From positions 1-64,000 of the forward strand of contig JAGFNW010000001.1 in assembly GCA_017592665.1 (NCBI GenBank): a DNA stretch of 64,000 bases, given 5' to 3'. The translations under genes and the position numbers were made by a program. The stretch is from Streptosporangiaceae bacterium NEAU-GS5. GTDB taxonomy: Bacteria > Actinomycetota > Actinomycetes > Streptosporangiales > Streptosporangiaceae. Shown here in pieces: positions 19,671-29,094 of this stretch. Position 1 is the stretch's first letter. Every line of letters starts with the position of its first letter. The notes below the pieces were generated by a model. That model did not search any database and was not told the DNA's origin. It saw only the letters and a list, made by a program, of their open reading frames with translations.

Positions 19671-19681
19671 CGGAGGATTCA

Positions 19682-20923
19682 ATGACCAGCTCCCGCATCG
19701 CGCGCTGGCTCACCGTGTTACTCATGATCACGACTTCGCTCGCGCTGATCCAGGCGCCCGCACGGGCCGCGGTGACCTACCACGTCAAAGGCACCGACGG
19801 CTTCCTCCCCAAGCAGAGCAAGCCCTTCGTCGACAACGTCGTGGGGACGTTGCGCGAGGGCGACGCGGTGTCCGTCCAATGCCAGATCAACAACGGCGGA
19901 ACCGACCCCTACGACGGGCTCACCAGCCGGACATGGGACCAGCTCATCGACGGCACCTGGGTCTACGACTGGTTCATCAGCACTCCGCCACAGGGCGCCG
20001 ACGGCTTCTCCCTCGGCGTGGCGCACTGCGACTCGGGCAACCCGCCCTCCGACGACGGCTCCTCGGCCTTCGTGGCGCTCGGCGACTCCTACTCGGCCGG
20101 TCTCGGCAGCTACGACCACACCGGCTACTCGGGCGACCAGTGCCAGCGCAGCCCCAAGACGTATTCGGTCACCTACGCCACCTCCTACACGCCGCCGTCC
20201 TGGCTGGGACGGGTGACGCCGAGGCTGCTCGCCTGCTCGGGCGCGAAGACGGCCGACATGTTCACCACCTACCTGGGCCAGCCGCCTCAGATCAACTGGG
20301 ACGCCAACCACAACCGGACTCCGGGCGCGCTGGGCCAGAACACCAAGCTCGTCACGCTCACCATCGGCGGCAACGACACGGGCTTCGCCGACATCCTCGC
20401 CGCCTGCCTCGGGCCCAACTCAGACGGCTGCTGGAAGAGCCGGCTCGACCAGGCCGACACCTTCATCAACAGCTCCACCGGCCTCCAGCCGAGGCTGAGG
20501 TCGGTCTACGACGCGGTCAAGAAGCTGGCGCCGAAGGCGCACATCGTCGTCCTGACCTACGCCGACGGGTTCCCTGGCGTCAAGATGGACTGCCAGGACT
20601 CGCTCGGCGTGGGCGGCCAGATGAGCCAGGCGAGCCTCGACCACATCCACTCGACCACCCGCGCCATGAACTCGGTGGTCAAGCTGTCCGCCGCGATCTC
20701 CGGCGTCTCGGTCATGGAGGTCAGCCAGAGCAACTGGAACGGCCACGACTTCTGCGCGGACGAGCCGATGCGCTACCTGAACGGCCTGCGCTACCAGAAC
20801 CACGACCACGCCTTCCCGCAGGACTGGGACAAGCACGACAACGAGTCCTACCACCCGACGATCGGCGGCTATCAGGACGAGGCGGGCGAGCTGGCCGCCT
20901 ACATCACGTCACACTGGGGCTGA
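19682..20923 (+). CDS. Secreted SGNH-family lipase/esterase with N-terminal SH3-like module
   Basis: 413 residues. Signal peptide (TVLLMITTSLALIQAPARAA), then the same 85-residue module as in the two CHAP genes (VKGTDGFLPKQSKPFVDN to QGADGFSLGVAHCDSG), then an SGNH hydrolase. Catalytic blocks: FVALGDSYSAGLGSY (Ser), LTIGGNDTGFADI (Gly/Asn), and near the end DNESYHPTIGGYQ (Asp/His). Start at ATG 19682 with GGAGG. SGNH enzymes hydrolyse esters; wall acetyl esters are a plausible substrate given the neighbours, but a secreted lipase is equally possible. Confidence 0.87.
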   Translation: MTSSRIARWLTVLLMITTSLALIQAPARAAVTYHVKGTDGFLPKQSKPFVDNVVGTLREGDAVSVQCQINNGGTDPYDGLTSRTWDQLIDGTWVYDWFISTPPQGADGFSLGVAHCDSGNPPSDDGSSAFVALGDSYSAGLGSYDHTGYSGDQCQRSPKTYSVTYATSYTPPSWLGRVTPRLLACSGAKTADMFTTYLGQPPQINWDANHNRTPGALGQNTKLVTLTIGGNDTGFADILAACLGPNSDGCWKSRLDQADTFINSSTGLQPRLRSVYDAVKKLAPKAHIVVLTYADGFPGVKMDCQDSLGVGGQMSQASLDHIHSTTRAMNSVVKLSAAISGVSVMEVSQSNWNGHDFCADEPMRYLNGLRYQNHDHAFPQDWDKHDNESYHPTIGGYQDEAGELAAYITSHWG

Positions 20924-20932
20924 CGACCGCTG

Positions 20933-22078
20933 TCACACGATCCGGCGTCCCGCTCGCCACACCTGCGTGACGAGCGGGACGCCCGGCCGGTAGGCCAGGT
21001 GAACGTAGGACGGGGCGTTGAGGATCACCAGATCGGCCCGGGCGCCCTCCTTCAGCACTCCGACGTCGGAACGGCGAAGGGCGCGCGCCCCGCCCGCGGT
21101 CGCCGCCCTGATCGCCTCGATCGGGGTCATCCCCATCTCGCGTACGGCGAGGGCCACGCAGAACGGCATCGACGAGGTGAACGACGACCCGGGATTGCAG
21201 TCGGTGGCGAGGGCCACGCTCACCCCGGCGTCGATCAGCCGCCGGGCGTCCGGATAGGGCGAGCGGGTGGAGAACTCCGCGCCCGGCAGCAGCGTGGCGA
21301 CCACCCCGCTGTCGGCCAGCATCGACACGTCGCGGTCGGACAGGTGGGTGCAGTGGTCGGCGGAGGCCGCGCCCAGCTCGCAGGCGATCCGCACGCCGGG
21401 GCCCTCGGTCAGCTGGTTGGCGTGGATCCGGGCCGTCAGCCCCGCCTTTATCCCGGCCGTGAGGATCTCCCGGCTCTGGTCGCCGTCGAAGGCGCCGCGC
21501 TCGCAGAACACGTCGACCCAGCGGGCGTGCGGCGCGCAGGCCGTGAGCATCGGTCCAGTGACCAGGCGGACATAGTCGTCGGAGCCGATCCCGGGGGGCA
21601 CGACGTGCGCGCCGAGAAAGGTCGTCTCGGTGGTGAACCGGCCGGCGATCTCCAGTGCGCGGCGCTCGTCCTCGACCGTCAGGCCGTAGCCGCTCTTGAT
21701 CTCGACGGTGGTCGTGCCCTGCGCGGCCATCTCGGCCAGCAGCACGGCCGCGTTGGCCGCCAGGGCAGGATCGGTGGCCTGCCGGGTGGCGGCGACCGTC
21801 GTCTTGATGCCACCGGCCGAATAAACCTGGCCCGACATCCTCGCCGCGAACTCGGCCGTACGGTCGCCGGCGAACATCAGGTGCGCGTGGCTGTCGACGA
21901 ACCCCGGGATCACCCCGCGCCCGTCGACGTCGAACCGCTGGTCGGCCGCGGGCGCGTCCGCGGAGCGGCCGACCCAGGCCACGGTCTCGCCGTCGACCAC
22001 CAGGGCGGCGTCCGCGATCTCCTCCCGCTCCCTCTCCCCGGTGTAGAGCACCCCGATCCGATCGAAAAGCACACTCAT
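20933..22078 (-). CDS. hutI: Imidazolonepropionase
   Basis: 381 residues. Amidohydrolase with metal site [10 protein letters not shown], the substrate-loop [41 protein letters not shown] and [10 protein letters not shown]. It hydrolyses 4-imidazolone-5-propanoate to N-formimino-L-glutamate in histidine degradation. ATG 22078 overlaps the hutF stop by four bases. Last gene of a three-gene hut operon. It is only nine bases from the end of the convergent SGNH gene. Confidence 0.96.
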   Translation of the reverse strand: MSVLFDRIGVLYTGEREREEIADAALVVDGETVAWVGRSADAPAADQRFDVDGRGVIPGFVDSHAHLMFAGDRTAEFAARMSGQVYSAGGIKTTVAATRQATDPALAANAAVLLAEMAAQGTTTVEIKSGYGLTVEDERRALEIAGRFTTETTFLGAHVVPPGIGSDDYVRLVTGPMLTACAPHARWVDVFCERGAFDGDQSREILTAGIKAGLTARIHANQLTEGPGVRIACELGAASADHCTHLSDRDVSMLADSGVVATLLPGAEFSTRSPYPDARRLIDAGVSVALATDCNPGSSFTSSMPFCVALAVREMGMTPIEAIRAATAGGARALRRSDVGVLKEGARADLVILNAPSYVHLAYRPGVPLVTQVWRAGRRIV

Positions 22079-23415
22079 CGCACGCTCGCAATCGCCTCGA
22101 CCAGCAGCGACCCCACGTCGCCCAGCGCGTGGCGGCCGTCCTCGACCACCCGGCGGCCGCCCGACACCACCGAGTGCACGTCCGCGGCGCTCGCCGCGAA
22201 CACGACCGACTCGGCCGCCGAAGCCCGGACCGCACCGGCAGTACGGACCGAGTCGAGCCTGACCGAAACGAGGTCGGCCCAGGCGCCCGCGACGAGCTGA
22301 CCGGCGTCGGGGAAGCCCAGGGAGGCGTGCCCGGCGGCGGTGGCGGCGTCCAGGAGCTCGGCGGCACTCCAGTGGCCACGTTCCTCTGTGCCGAGCCGCT
22401 CGTCCAGCTCGACCGCGCGCGCCTCTTCGAACAGGTCGATCACGGCGTGGCTGTCGGAGCCGAGCGTGATGGGCGCGCCCGCGTCGCGCAGCCGCCGGGC
22501 GGGGCCGATGCCGTCGGCGAGGTCGCGTTCGGTCGTCGGGCACATGCACACGTGGGTCGACGAACCCGACAGCAGCGCGATGTCGACGTCGGAGACGTGG
22601 GTGGCGTGGACCGCGGTCGAGCGGGGGCCGAGCACGCCGTGGTCGTGCAGCACCTGGACCGGCGTGGCCGCGTACGCCTGGACGCACGCCTCGTTCTCGG
22701 CCCGCTGCTCGGACACGTGCGCGTGCAGCGGGCCGGGATGCCGCCGGGTGAACTCGGCCACCACCCGCATCTGCTCCGGCGGCACGGCGCGCACCGAGTG
22801 GATGGCCGCGCCGACCGTCACGTCCGCCTGATCGGCGTACACGCCGGCGAGCCCCTCGGCGCGCTCGGCCCAGCGGTGCGCCGTGCCGTCGCCGAAGCGC
22901 AGCTGCGCGCCGGACAGCAGGTGGCCGGCCCCGGCCCCGCCGGTCAGATAACAGGTGTCGAGCAGCGTGATGCGCAGCCCCGCCTCACGCGCGGCCGCGA
23001 TGAGCGCGTGGCCCATGACATTGGTGTCGGCGTAGGAGGCTCCGCCCGGCGCGTGGTGCAGGTAGTGGAACTCGCCGACGCAGGTGATCCCGGCCAGGGC
23101 CATCTCCGCGTACGTGGCCCGGGCGAGGGCGAGATAGGTGTCCGGGTCGAGGCGGTCGGCCACGGCGTACATCTGATCGCGCCAGGTCCAGAAGGTGCCC
23201 TTCTCGGTCTGGGTGTGGCCGCGCAGGGCGCGGTGGAAGGCGTGGGAGTGCGCGTTGGCGAGGCCGGGCAGGGTCAGCCCGGCCAGCCGTACGGCTCCCG
23301 GCGGAGCGGGCACGCCCGGCCGGACCGCGGCGATCCGCTCCCCCTCGACGTCGACCACGACCCCCGCGACCGCCTCGCCCGGGGGCAGCCACGCCAGCTC
23401 GCACCAGTAGCTCAT
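22075..23415 (-). CDS. hutF: Formimidoylglutamate deiminase
   Basis: 446 residues. Amidohydrolase with [55 protein letters not shown] and [19 protein letters not shown]. It converts N-formimino-L-glutamate to N-formyl-L-glutamate plus ammonia. ATG 23415 overlaps the stop of the upstream gene (ATGA); an ATG nine bases further up is possible. Middle gene of the operon with hutI. The presence of HutF means this organism uses the formylglutamate route, not direct formiminoglutamase. Confidence 0.95.
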   Translation of the reverse strand: MSYWCELAWLPPGEAVAGVVVDVEGERIAAVRPGVPAPPGAVRLAGLTLPGLANAHSHAFHRALRGHTQTEKGTFWTWRDQMYAVADRLDPDTYLALARATYAEMALAGITCVGEFHYLHHAPGGASYADTNVMGHALIAAAREAGLRITLLDTCYLTGGAGAGHLLSGAQLRFGDGTAHRWAERAEGLAGVYADQADVTVGAAIHSVRAVPPEQMRVVAEFTRRHPGPLHAHVSEQRAENEACVQAYAATPVQVLHDHGVLGPRSTAVHATHVSDVDIALLSGSSTHVCMCPTTERDLADGIGPARRLRDAGAPITLGSDSHAVIDLFEEARAVELDERLGTEERGHWSAAELLDAATAAGHASLGFPDAGQLVAGAWADLVSVRLDSVRTAGAVRASAAESVVFAASAADVHSVVSGGRRVVEDGRHALGDVGSLLVEAIASVR

Positions 23416-24554
23416 GCTCGGCACAGATCCTCCAGAACGGTGGCGAGGGCGGCCACACCGGCCTCGCAGTCGGCGGGCTCCGCGAACTCGGCCGGCGAAT
23501 GGGACACGCCGGTCGGATTCCGTACGAATATCATCGCGCTGGGCACTCCAGCCGACGCGAGGATCCCCGCGTCGTGGCCGGCGCCGGTCGGCAGCACGGG
23601 GGCGCCGAGCAGGCCCGCGAGCCGGTCGCGGAGCGGCACGTCGAAGGCCACCTCAGGCGTCCACGATTCACAGATCACATCCGTATCCTGGGTCAGCTCG
23701 TCGACCAGACGGCGGACCTTGGCCTCCTCGGGCCCGCGCGCGTCGAGCCAGGCCGCGACCAGCGACGGGATGGCGTTGGCGTTTCCCGGCTCGACCCGCA
23801 CCTTGCCGAACGTGGCCAGCACGCCCAGCCGCTCGGCCAGCTCCCGCGCCCTGAGCACGGCCGACGCGTAGGCCGGCATGGGATCGTCGCGGTCGGACAG
23901 CGCCGTGGTCCCGGCGTGGTCGGCCCGGCCGCGGAAGTCGAGCCGCCAGCGCCCGTGCGGCCAGATGGCGCTGGCCACGCCCACCGGGACCGCCAGCGCC
24001 CGTCCCTGCTCCACGTGGAGCTCGACGAACATCCCGATCCGGCCGAGGGTCTCCTCGTCGCGGCCGAGGGCGGCAGGTGAGCGGCCCTGGGCCGCCAGCA
24101 CCTCCTCCAGGCGGTTTCCGTCGTCGTCGGTGAGACCGCGGGCGCGCTCGGCCGGCATCACCCCGGTGAGCAGCCGCGACCCGACGCAGGGAACGCCGAA
24201 GCGGGCGCCCTCCTCGTCGGTGAAGCAGACGATGCCGAGCGGCCTCGCCGGGCGGAAGCCTCTGGCGCGGAGCGCGTCGACGGCCTGGAAGGCCGACACG
24301 ACCCCGAGCGGGCCGTCGAACGCGCCTCCGTCCCGCACCGAGTCGAGGTGACTCCCCGTGACCACGCCGGGAACCGTGGGGCTGCCCCACCAGGCCCAGA
24401 GGTTTCCGTTGCGGTCCTCGTCGAGGTCGAGTCGGCGCGCGGCGGCCGCGCCGCGGAACCACTCCCGCAATTCGAGGTCGGCGGAGGACCAGGCGTCCCT
24501 GCGGTAGCCTCCGGTCCGTGCGTTCCGTCCGATGTCAGCGATGGTCTCCAACAC
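23412..24554 (-). CDS. M20-family amidohydrolase (allantoate/N-carbamoyl-amino-acid amidohydrolase-like)
   Basis: 380 residues. Metal-binding segments GVVTGSHLDSVRDGGAFDG, VCFTDEEGARFG and FVELHVEQGRAL, and the dimerisation-domain segment RADHAGTTALSDRDDPM, are those of allantoate amidohydrolase and beta-ureidopropionase. It is the first gene of the operon with hutF and hutI. The product of HutF is N-formylglutamate, and no hutG deformylase is in the window, so this enzyme may deformylate or hydrolyse an N-acyl amino acid (inference). GTG start at 24554; the ribosome site is weak. Confidence 0.85.
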   Translation of the reverse strand: MLETIADIGRNARTGGYRRDAWSSADLELREWFRGAAAARRLDLDEDRNGNLWAWWGSPTVPGVVTGSHLDSVRDGGAFDGPLGVVSAFQAVDALRARGFRPARPLGIVCFTDEEGARFGVPCVGSRLLTGVMPAERARGLTDDDGNRLEEVLAAQGRSPAALGRDEETLGRIGMFVELHVEQGRALAVPVGVASAIWPHGRWRLDFRGRADHAGTTALSDRDDPMPAYASAVLRARELAERLGVLATFGKVRVEPGNANAIPSLVAAWLDARGPEEAKVRRLVDELTQDTDVICESWTPEVAFDVPLRDRLAGLLGAPVLPTGAGHDAGILASAGVPSAMIFVRNPTGVSHSPAEFAEPADCEAGVAALATVLEDLCRA

Positions 24555-24569
24555 GCTGTCCGAGTCTAG

Positions 24570-24585
24570 TGAATAAGCTCATTCA
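24570..24585 (-). promoter_or_regulatory. Candidate hut operator (TGAAT-N6-ATTCA)
   Basis: TGAATAAGCTCATTCA, an almost perfect palindrome 15 bases before the GTG of the M20-hutF-hutI operon. It matches the palindrome ahead of hutU (TGAATGAAAACATTCA, 33907-33922) in all ten arm positions. It also lies in the divergent promoter region of the radical SAM gene at 24607. Probably bound by the RpiR-type regulator at 31396-32232. Confidence 0.7.
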
Positions 24586-24606
24586 TCCAGGTCTCGGGAT
24601 AGGCTG

Positions 24607-25887
24607 ATGAAGGTGAACGTCAGTGTCGTGGTGCGTTACCGCAGGGCGGTGACATATGGGATGCATGCCCTGTTAGGCGCCCTGTCAGCGAGGCCACCGG
24701 CCGTGCCGTACGAGATCCGGCTGGGAAAGACCGCCGAGGGCGTCGCCGCGGAGATCAACGCGGCGGAAGGCGAGCGCGTCCTCGTCCTCTGGTCCTTCTA
24801 CTCGCCCGACTTCCCGAAGATGGCCGAGGAGCTCGCCACCGTCCGGGCCCTCACCGAGCGTGACGGCGTCCTGCACGTGGCGGGCGGCGTGCACGCCACG
24901 GCCGAGCCGCAGCAGGTGATCGACGCCGGCTGGGATGCGGCCGCCATCGGCGAGGGCGAGTCCACCATCGTGTCGCTGGTCGAGGAGACCGACCTCGCCA
25001 GGGTGCCGGGGATCGCGCTGCGAGATCACGACGGCGTCGCGCTGCGCACGGCCGCCGCGCCGCAGCTGCCGCTGGACGCCTTCCCGTCCTTCCCCGAGGG
25101 CCGCTGGGGGCCCATCGAGATCACCCGCGGCTGCCGCTATGCCTGCAAGTTCTGCCAGACGCCGTTCATGTTCGGGGGCCAGTTCCGGCATCGGTCGGTC
25201 GCGAGCGTCCGCGACCACGTGCGGCTGATGGTCTCCCATGGGTTGAAGGACGTCCGGTTCATCACCCCGACCTCCCTGTCGTACGGCTCGCCCGGCCCCG
25301 ATCCCGACCTCGGCAAGGTCGAGGAGCTGCTGTCCGGCTGCCGCGAGGAGCTGCCCGCCCACGGGCGCGTGTTCTTCGGAAGCTTCCCGTCCGAGGTCCG
25401 GCCCGAGCACGTCACGCCCGAGGCCATGCGGCTGCTGCGGCGCTACGCCGCCAATGACAACATCATCATCGGCGCCCAGTCCGGCTCCGACCGGATCCTC
25501 GCCGCCTCCGGGCGCGGCCACGGCTCGGCCCCCGTGCGCGACGCCGTCAAGATCGCCCTCGAGCACGGCTTCCGCCCCAACGTCGACTTCATCTTCGGCA
25601 TGCCCGGTGAGGAGCCCGGCGACCAGGAGGCCTCGCTGCGGCTCGCCGGCGAGCTGGCCGACCTCGGCGCGCGCATCCACACGCACACCTTCATGCCGCT
25701 GCCCGGCACCCCGTGGCGCGACGCCGAGACCGCGTTCATCCCAGTGGAGACCACCCGCGAGCTCGACCGGCTGGCGCAGCGCGGCGACGCCTACGGCCAC
25801 TGGCGCAAGCAGGCCGAGCACGCCCGCGTCCTGGCCGAGACCGCCAAGCGCTACCCGCGCCGGACCAGGCGCAGAAGACTCGACTGA
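24607..25887 (+). CDS. B12-binding / radical SAM protein (TIGR04013-like)
   Basis: 426 residues. N-terminal B12-binding-like segment (LHVAGGVHATAEPQQVIDAG, AAIGEGESTIVSL), then a radical SAM core: three-Cys motif in EITRGCRYACKFCQTPFMFG, barrel strands (VDFIFGMPGEEPGDQEASL), and a C-terminal ARIHTHTFMPLPGTPW. This fits TIGR04013, a family of unknown substrate found in archaea and some bacteria. The gene is divergent from the hut operon. ATG 24607 has GGGATAGG just before it. No partner gene sits next to it. Confidence 0.85.
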   Translation: MKVNVSVVVRYRRAVTYGMHALLGALSARPPAVPYEIRLGKTAEGVAAEINAAEGERVLVLWSFYSPDFPKMAEELATVRALTERDGVLHVAGGVHATAEPQQVIDAGWDAAAIGEGESTIVSLVEETDLARVPGIALRDHDGVALRTAAAPQLPLDAFPSFPEGRWGPIEITRGCRYACKFCQTPFMFGGQFRHRSVASVRDHVRLMVSHGLKDVRFITPTSLSYGSPGPDPDLGKVEELLSGCREELPAHGRVFFGSFPSEVRPEHVTPEAMRLLRRYAANDNIIIGAQSGSDRILAASGRGHGSAPVRDAVKIALEHGFRPNVDFIFGMPGEEPGDQEASLRLAGELADLGARIHTHTFMPLPGTPWRDAETAFIPVETTRELDRLAQRGDAYGHWRKQAEHARVLAETAKRYPRRTRRRRLD

Positions 25888-26020
25888 CCTGCGCTCTGAC
25901 CTGCTGTATCGCTATTCGTATCGGTGGTTGTGTGACTGACTTATCTGTCTGCGCGCGTGGGAGCGGGGCCTTACTTGAACCCGCACCTGACCTCGCAGAC
26001 CCAGAGGAGTCAAACCACTC

Positions 26021-28441
26021 ATGCGACAACGCAGACGAATCAGTCCGGTCGCGCTCGGCATCGCCGCGCTCCTGTTGACCACGGGGGTGGTGGCCACGAG
26101 CGTGCCGGCCATGGCGGCGCCCGACGACACCACGATCTCCCAGACGTCGATGCGGAGCGGCACCGCGCCCAACTTCAACTACACCGGCACCGCGAACACC
26201 AACAGCTTCCTCAACGACCGCACCACCACCGCGACCCTGAACGGCACGGCCAACAACGCGCAGGGCGGCTTCATCAACCTGGCCATCCCCGGCGCCGCCA
26301 CCACCAGCCCCAGCGGGCGCTACCGGACGATGACCAACTTCTGGGACACCGACATGAACTGGAGCTGTCCCAGGCTCATCACGCTGTTCGGAGCCAACCA
26401 ACCGGCCACGACCAACTGCTCCACCGCGGCCGGCGACGTGGACAACACCGCACGCCAGATCGGCATGAACGTCGACAGCGAGACCGGCGCGTTCAACATC
26501 ACGAACTACACCGGGCAGATGTACTTCCCGAACGGCCGGACCGGCGTGCCCAACAGCATCGGCGCGAACGGCGTACAGACCGGGACGACGTGCCAGAACG
26601 CGGCGCAGACCGACAAGTGCCACTGGACGCCGAACTCGTTCCACTTCCCGGCCACCTATCCGGCCGTCTACAAGGGCTGCAACTTCGGCCAGTGCTCGTT
26701 CCAGCTCAACAACGGCGGCATCAAGGCCAGCGCGGGACTGCCGACGCCGCTCGGGTCCCTGGTCAGCCTCAAGTCCGACTGGCACTACACCCTGCCGACC
26801 GGCACCGTGCCGAACAGCGGCGTGTTCGACGTCGCGTACGACATCTGGCTGGATCGCGGCACCCAGAACGGCGGCCTGCCGGCCGGCGCGGGAAGCCTCC
26901 AGCAGAACGACGGCGCCGAGATCATGATCTGGGCGAACAACCACGGATACTCCCCGAACAACGTGCTCGACGCGACCCACCTCATCACCCCGGCCGGCGA
27001 CAAGGTCGAGAGCCTGATCACCATCCCGGGCGCGGACGGCACGTGGGACGTGTGGATCAACCGGCAGGCCAACGGCTCGACCACCCCGTGGAACATCGTG
27101 ACCTTCGTGGCCAACCCGCCGCTCGACCACTTCACCGCCGACACTCGGCTGTTCCTGCAGAAGTCCATGACCTACAACTCCGGTGACCGGCCCGACGTCA
27201 TCGCCAAGCTGGACGCCTCGGCCAACCCGGACGTCAAGGCCTCGTGCCCGGACGCCGCGGCGCAGGTCTCCGGCGGCGTTCCCGTTCCGCGCAGCTGCGT
27301 CGGCGCCAACTGGTGGCTGACCTCGGTCCAGGTCGGCTTCGAGATCTGGCGGCTGCCCACGGACGGCGGCGCGTCCACCGGCACCAAGCTCGGCACGACA
27401 TCGTTCACCGTCAACCCGCTGACCGTGCTCGGCGACCCGGCCGCGGTCAACAACACCGGCGTCACCGGCACCCTGCACCTGAACGGCGACGGCACGACCA
27501 AGCCCACCATCCACTGGTCGGACACGTGGAAGCTGTCCTACTCCGCGTGCTCCGTCAACGACACCACCACCAAGGGGTCGTACACCATCGGCTTCGGCAA
27601 CGGCGGCAGCGTCAGCGGCGACCTGGTGCAGACCGGCGCCGGCACCGGCATCTGGGAGTCCGTGCCGTCCGTCCAGCCGACGCAACCCGGCCACGACGAC
27701 TCCACGATCTCGGTCACCCTGCCGTGCAACGGCGGCAACGACAACATCACCAACGCGCCCGTCTTCATCGACCCGAGCGGCAAGGTCGTCAACCAGGATG
27801 GCCTGCCGATCAACGGCGCGACCGTCACACTCGGCCTCTGCGCGGGCGCCGGGTCGACCGTGCCCTGTCCCACTGTCGACGCGAACTCGCCGCTGATCCA
27901 GCCCAAGAAGAGCGTGGAGACCACGCCGGACTCCACCATCGAGGAGGGCTCAGGCCCAGGCACCTTCCGCTGGGACGTCCAGGACGGCAGTTTCTGGAGC
28001 GTCACCGCGACCGCGCCCGGCTGCAACACCGTCACCCTCGGGCCGCTGCCGGTCGCCCCGGCACAGGTCGACCTGCTGCTCAAGCTGACCTGTGACGCCT
28101 CCGCGACCGGGGTCGTCGAACCCGGCGGAGCCACCCGGCCGCCCGTGCAGGCGGGCCTGCCGACGGTCGTGCGGATCAGGCCGGGGGGCAACCCGGCGCG
28201 CGGCTACTGCGCCGACGTGTTCGTGACCAACAACACGAGCGCCCCCGTCGAGTGGAACACCAGCTTCAACGTTCCGCTCAACCAGCAGATCGAACAGAAG
28301 TGGAACATGACGTTCACCCAGGGAGGCAACCCCAACCGGGCGACCAACGTCCATGCCGACGCGGGCAGCCAATCCTGGAACAAGATGCTCGCCGCCGGAG
28401 CCACCACCCACGACGTGGGCTTCTGCACCCACTTCTCGTGA
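26021..28441 (+). CDS. Secreted GH12 endoglucanase-like protein with C-terminal extra domains
   Basis: 806 residues. Signal peptide (GIAALLLTTGVVATSVPAMAA), then a GH12 domain: the nucleophile region NDGAEIMIWANNHGYSP and acid/base region WLTSVQVGFEIWR, with WDVWINR and FDVAYDIWLDRG between. It hydrolyses beta-1,4-glucans. After it come a beta-sandwich region (HWSDTWKLSYSAC), a carboxypeptidase-regulatory-like fold (GLPINGATVTLGLCAG) and a C-terminal domain with CBM2-like features (NTSFNVPLNQQIEQKWN). The ATG has an AGAGGAG ribosome site. A CelR half-site TGGGAGCG lies 63 bases before the start. A 32-bp palindromic terminator follows. Confidence 0.88.
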   Translation: MRQRRRISPVALGIAALLLTTGVVATSVPAMAAPDDTTISQTSMRSGTAPNFNYTGTANTNSFLNDRTTTATLNGTANNAQGGFINLAIPGAATTSPSGRYRTMTNFWDTDMNWSCPRLITLFGANQPATTNCSTAAGDVDNTARQIGMNVDSETGAFNITNYTGQMYFPNGRTGVPNSIGANGVQTGTTCQNAAQTDKCHWTPNSFHFPATYPAVYKGCNFGQCSFQLNNGGIKASAGLPTPLGSLVSLKSDWHYTLPTGTVPNSGVFDVAYDIWLDRGTQNGGLPAGAGSLQQNDGAEIMIWANNHGYSPNNVLDATHLITPAGDKVESLITIPGADGTWDVWINRQANGSTTPWNIVTFVANPPLDHFTADTRLFLQKSMTYNSGDRPDVIAKLDASANPDVKASCPDAAAQVSGGVPVPRSCVGANWWLTSVQVGFEIWRLPTDGGASTGTKLGTTSFTVNPLTVLGDPAAVNNTGVTGTLHLNGDGTTKPTIHWSDTWKLSYSACSVNDTTTKGSYTIGFGNGGSVSGDLVQTGAGTGIWESVPSVQPTQPGHDDSTISVTLPCNGGNDNITNAPVFIDPSGKVVNQDGLPINGATVTLGLCAGAGSTVPCPTVDANSPLIQPKKSVETTPDSTIEEGSGPGTFRWDVQDGSFWSVTATAPGCNTVTLGPLPVAPAQVDLLLKLTCDASATGVVEPGGATRPPVQAGLPTVVRIRPGGNPARGYCADVFVTNNTSAPVEWNTSFNVPLNQQIEQKWNMTFTQGGNPNRATNVHADAGSQSWNKMLAAGATTHDVGFCTHFS

Positions 28442-28458
28442 TGTCCGGATAGAAGGCT

Positions 28459-28490
28459 GACGGGCGGGACCCACGTGGGTCCCGCCCGTC
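28459..28490. terminator. Bidirectional palindromic terminator between GH12 and the membrane gene
   Basis: A perfect 32-base palindrome made of GACGGGCGGGACCCAC and its complement at 28459-28490. It lies 17 bases after the GH12 stop and directly before the convergent membrane gene stop, so it can terminate from both sides. Confidence 0.88.
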
Positions 28491-28491
28491 C

Positions 28492-28935
28492 CTATCTCCG
28501 CTTGTAAAGGACGCGGTCGTCCTCGGGAACGCTGATCCGCTCCAGCCGGGCCATCTCGTCAGGGCGCGGCCTCCAGTCGCGGTACGGCAGCAGCGCGAGC
28601 CGCCAGCCCACGACGACGGCCAGCCACAAGCCGTAGGGGAGAGTCAGGAGGAGCAGGAACCAGACGCAGTCCCGGCGCCGATACGAGGCGAGCCGCGACA
28701 GCAGGAGCAGCGACAGCAGCGGGCCGAGAACCGGGGACCAGATGGCGGCCTCGGCGAACCCGAACCCGAAGTCGGCGAAGGTCGCCTCCGCGAGCAGCCC
28801 CAGCGCGCCGAGGCCACCGAACATCACGAGCCATATCCCCACGGCCCGGGCCACACGCAATCCGAAGCTCACGGGCCTCGGTTCCGAAGGGGCGAGCGCC
28901 CGCTCGGGAACACTCTGTAAGTAGGGCAATATCAC
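28492..28935 (-). CDS. Small integral membrane protein of unknown function
   Basis: 147 residues, not recognised. Four hydrophobic segments (AVGIWLVMFGGLGALGLLAE, AIWSPVLGPLLSLLLL, CVWFLLLLTLPYGLWLAVVV and the preceding short one) and basic loops indicate an inner-membrane protein. The C-terminal KRR end is charged. Start taken as GTG 28935, whose codon overlaps the stop of a nine-codon leader ORF and lies in the arm of a hairpin. It is convergent with GH12 and shares the terminator. No link to neighbours is evident. Confidence 0.65.
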   Translation of the reverse strand: MILPYLQSVPERALAPSEPRPVSFGLRVARAVGIWLVMFGGLGALGLLAEATFADFGFGFAEAAIWSPVLGPLLSLLLLSRLASYRRRDCVWFLLLLTLPYGLWLAVVVGWRLALLPYRDWRPRPDEMARLERISVPEDDRVLYKRR

Positions 28936-28974
28936 TGCCGCAGACCTCTCTTTTCAGGCATGACAACGGCAGTG
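28932..28974 (-). promoter_or_regulatory. Leader ORF and start-codon hairpin of the small membrane gene
   Basis: A hairpin of eight-base arms (CACTGCCG and CGGCAGTG) encloses the putative ribosome site AGAGAGG in a 26-base loop and covers the GTG start in its 3' arm. A short ORF, MPEKRGLRQ, runs 28961-28932 and its TGA overlaps that GTG. This could regulate translation of the membrane protein. Confidence 0.45.
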
Positions 28975-29070
28975 CCCGCGCCCCAGACCCTAGCAGCAGT
29001 CGAGCGGCGTCAAAGGCGAGCGGACCGCCGTCGAGCATGACTCTTGCGGCGTCCTTCGTTGACGATTTAT

Positions 29071-29092
29071 TCAAATTTGTGTACAAATTTGA
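29071..29092 (+). promoter_or_regulatory. PadR operator (autoregulatory palindrome)
   Basis: Perfect 10-base arms TCAAATTTGT and ACAAATTTGA around a 2-base spacer, ending three bases before the padR ATG. AT-rich inverted repeats of this kind are typical PadR sites. No Shine-Dalgarno sequence precedes the ATG, so the transcript may be leaderless and repressed at the operator. Confidence 0.8.
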
Positions 29093-29094
29093 GT

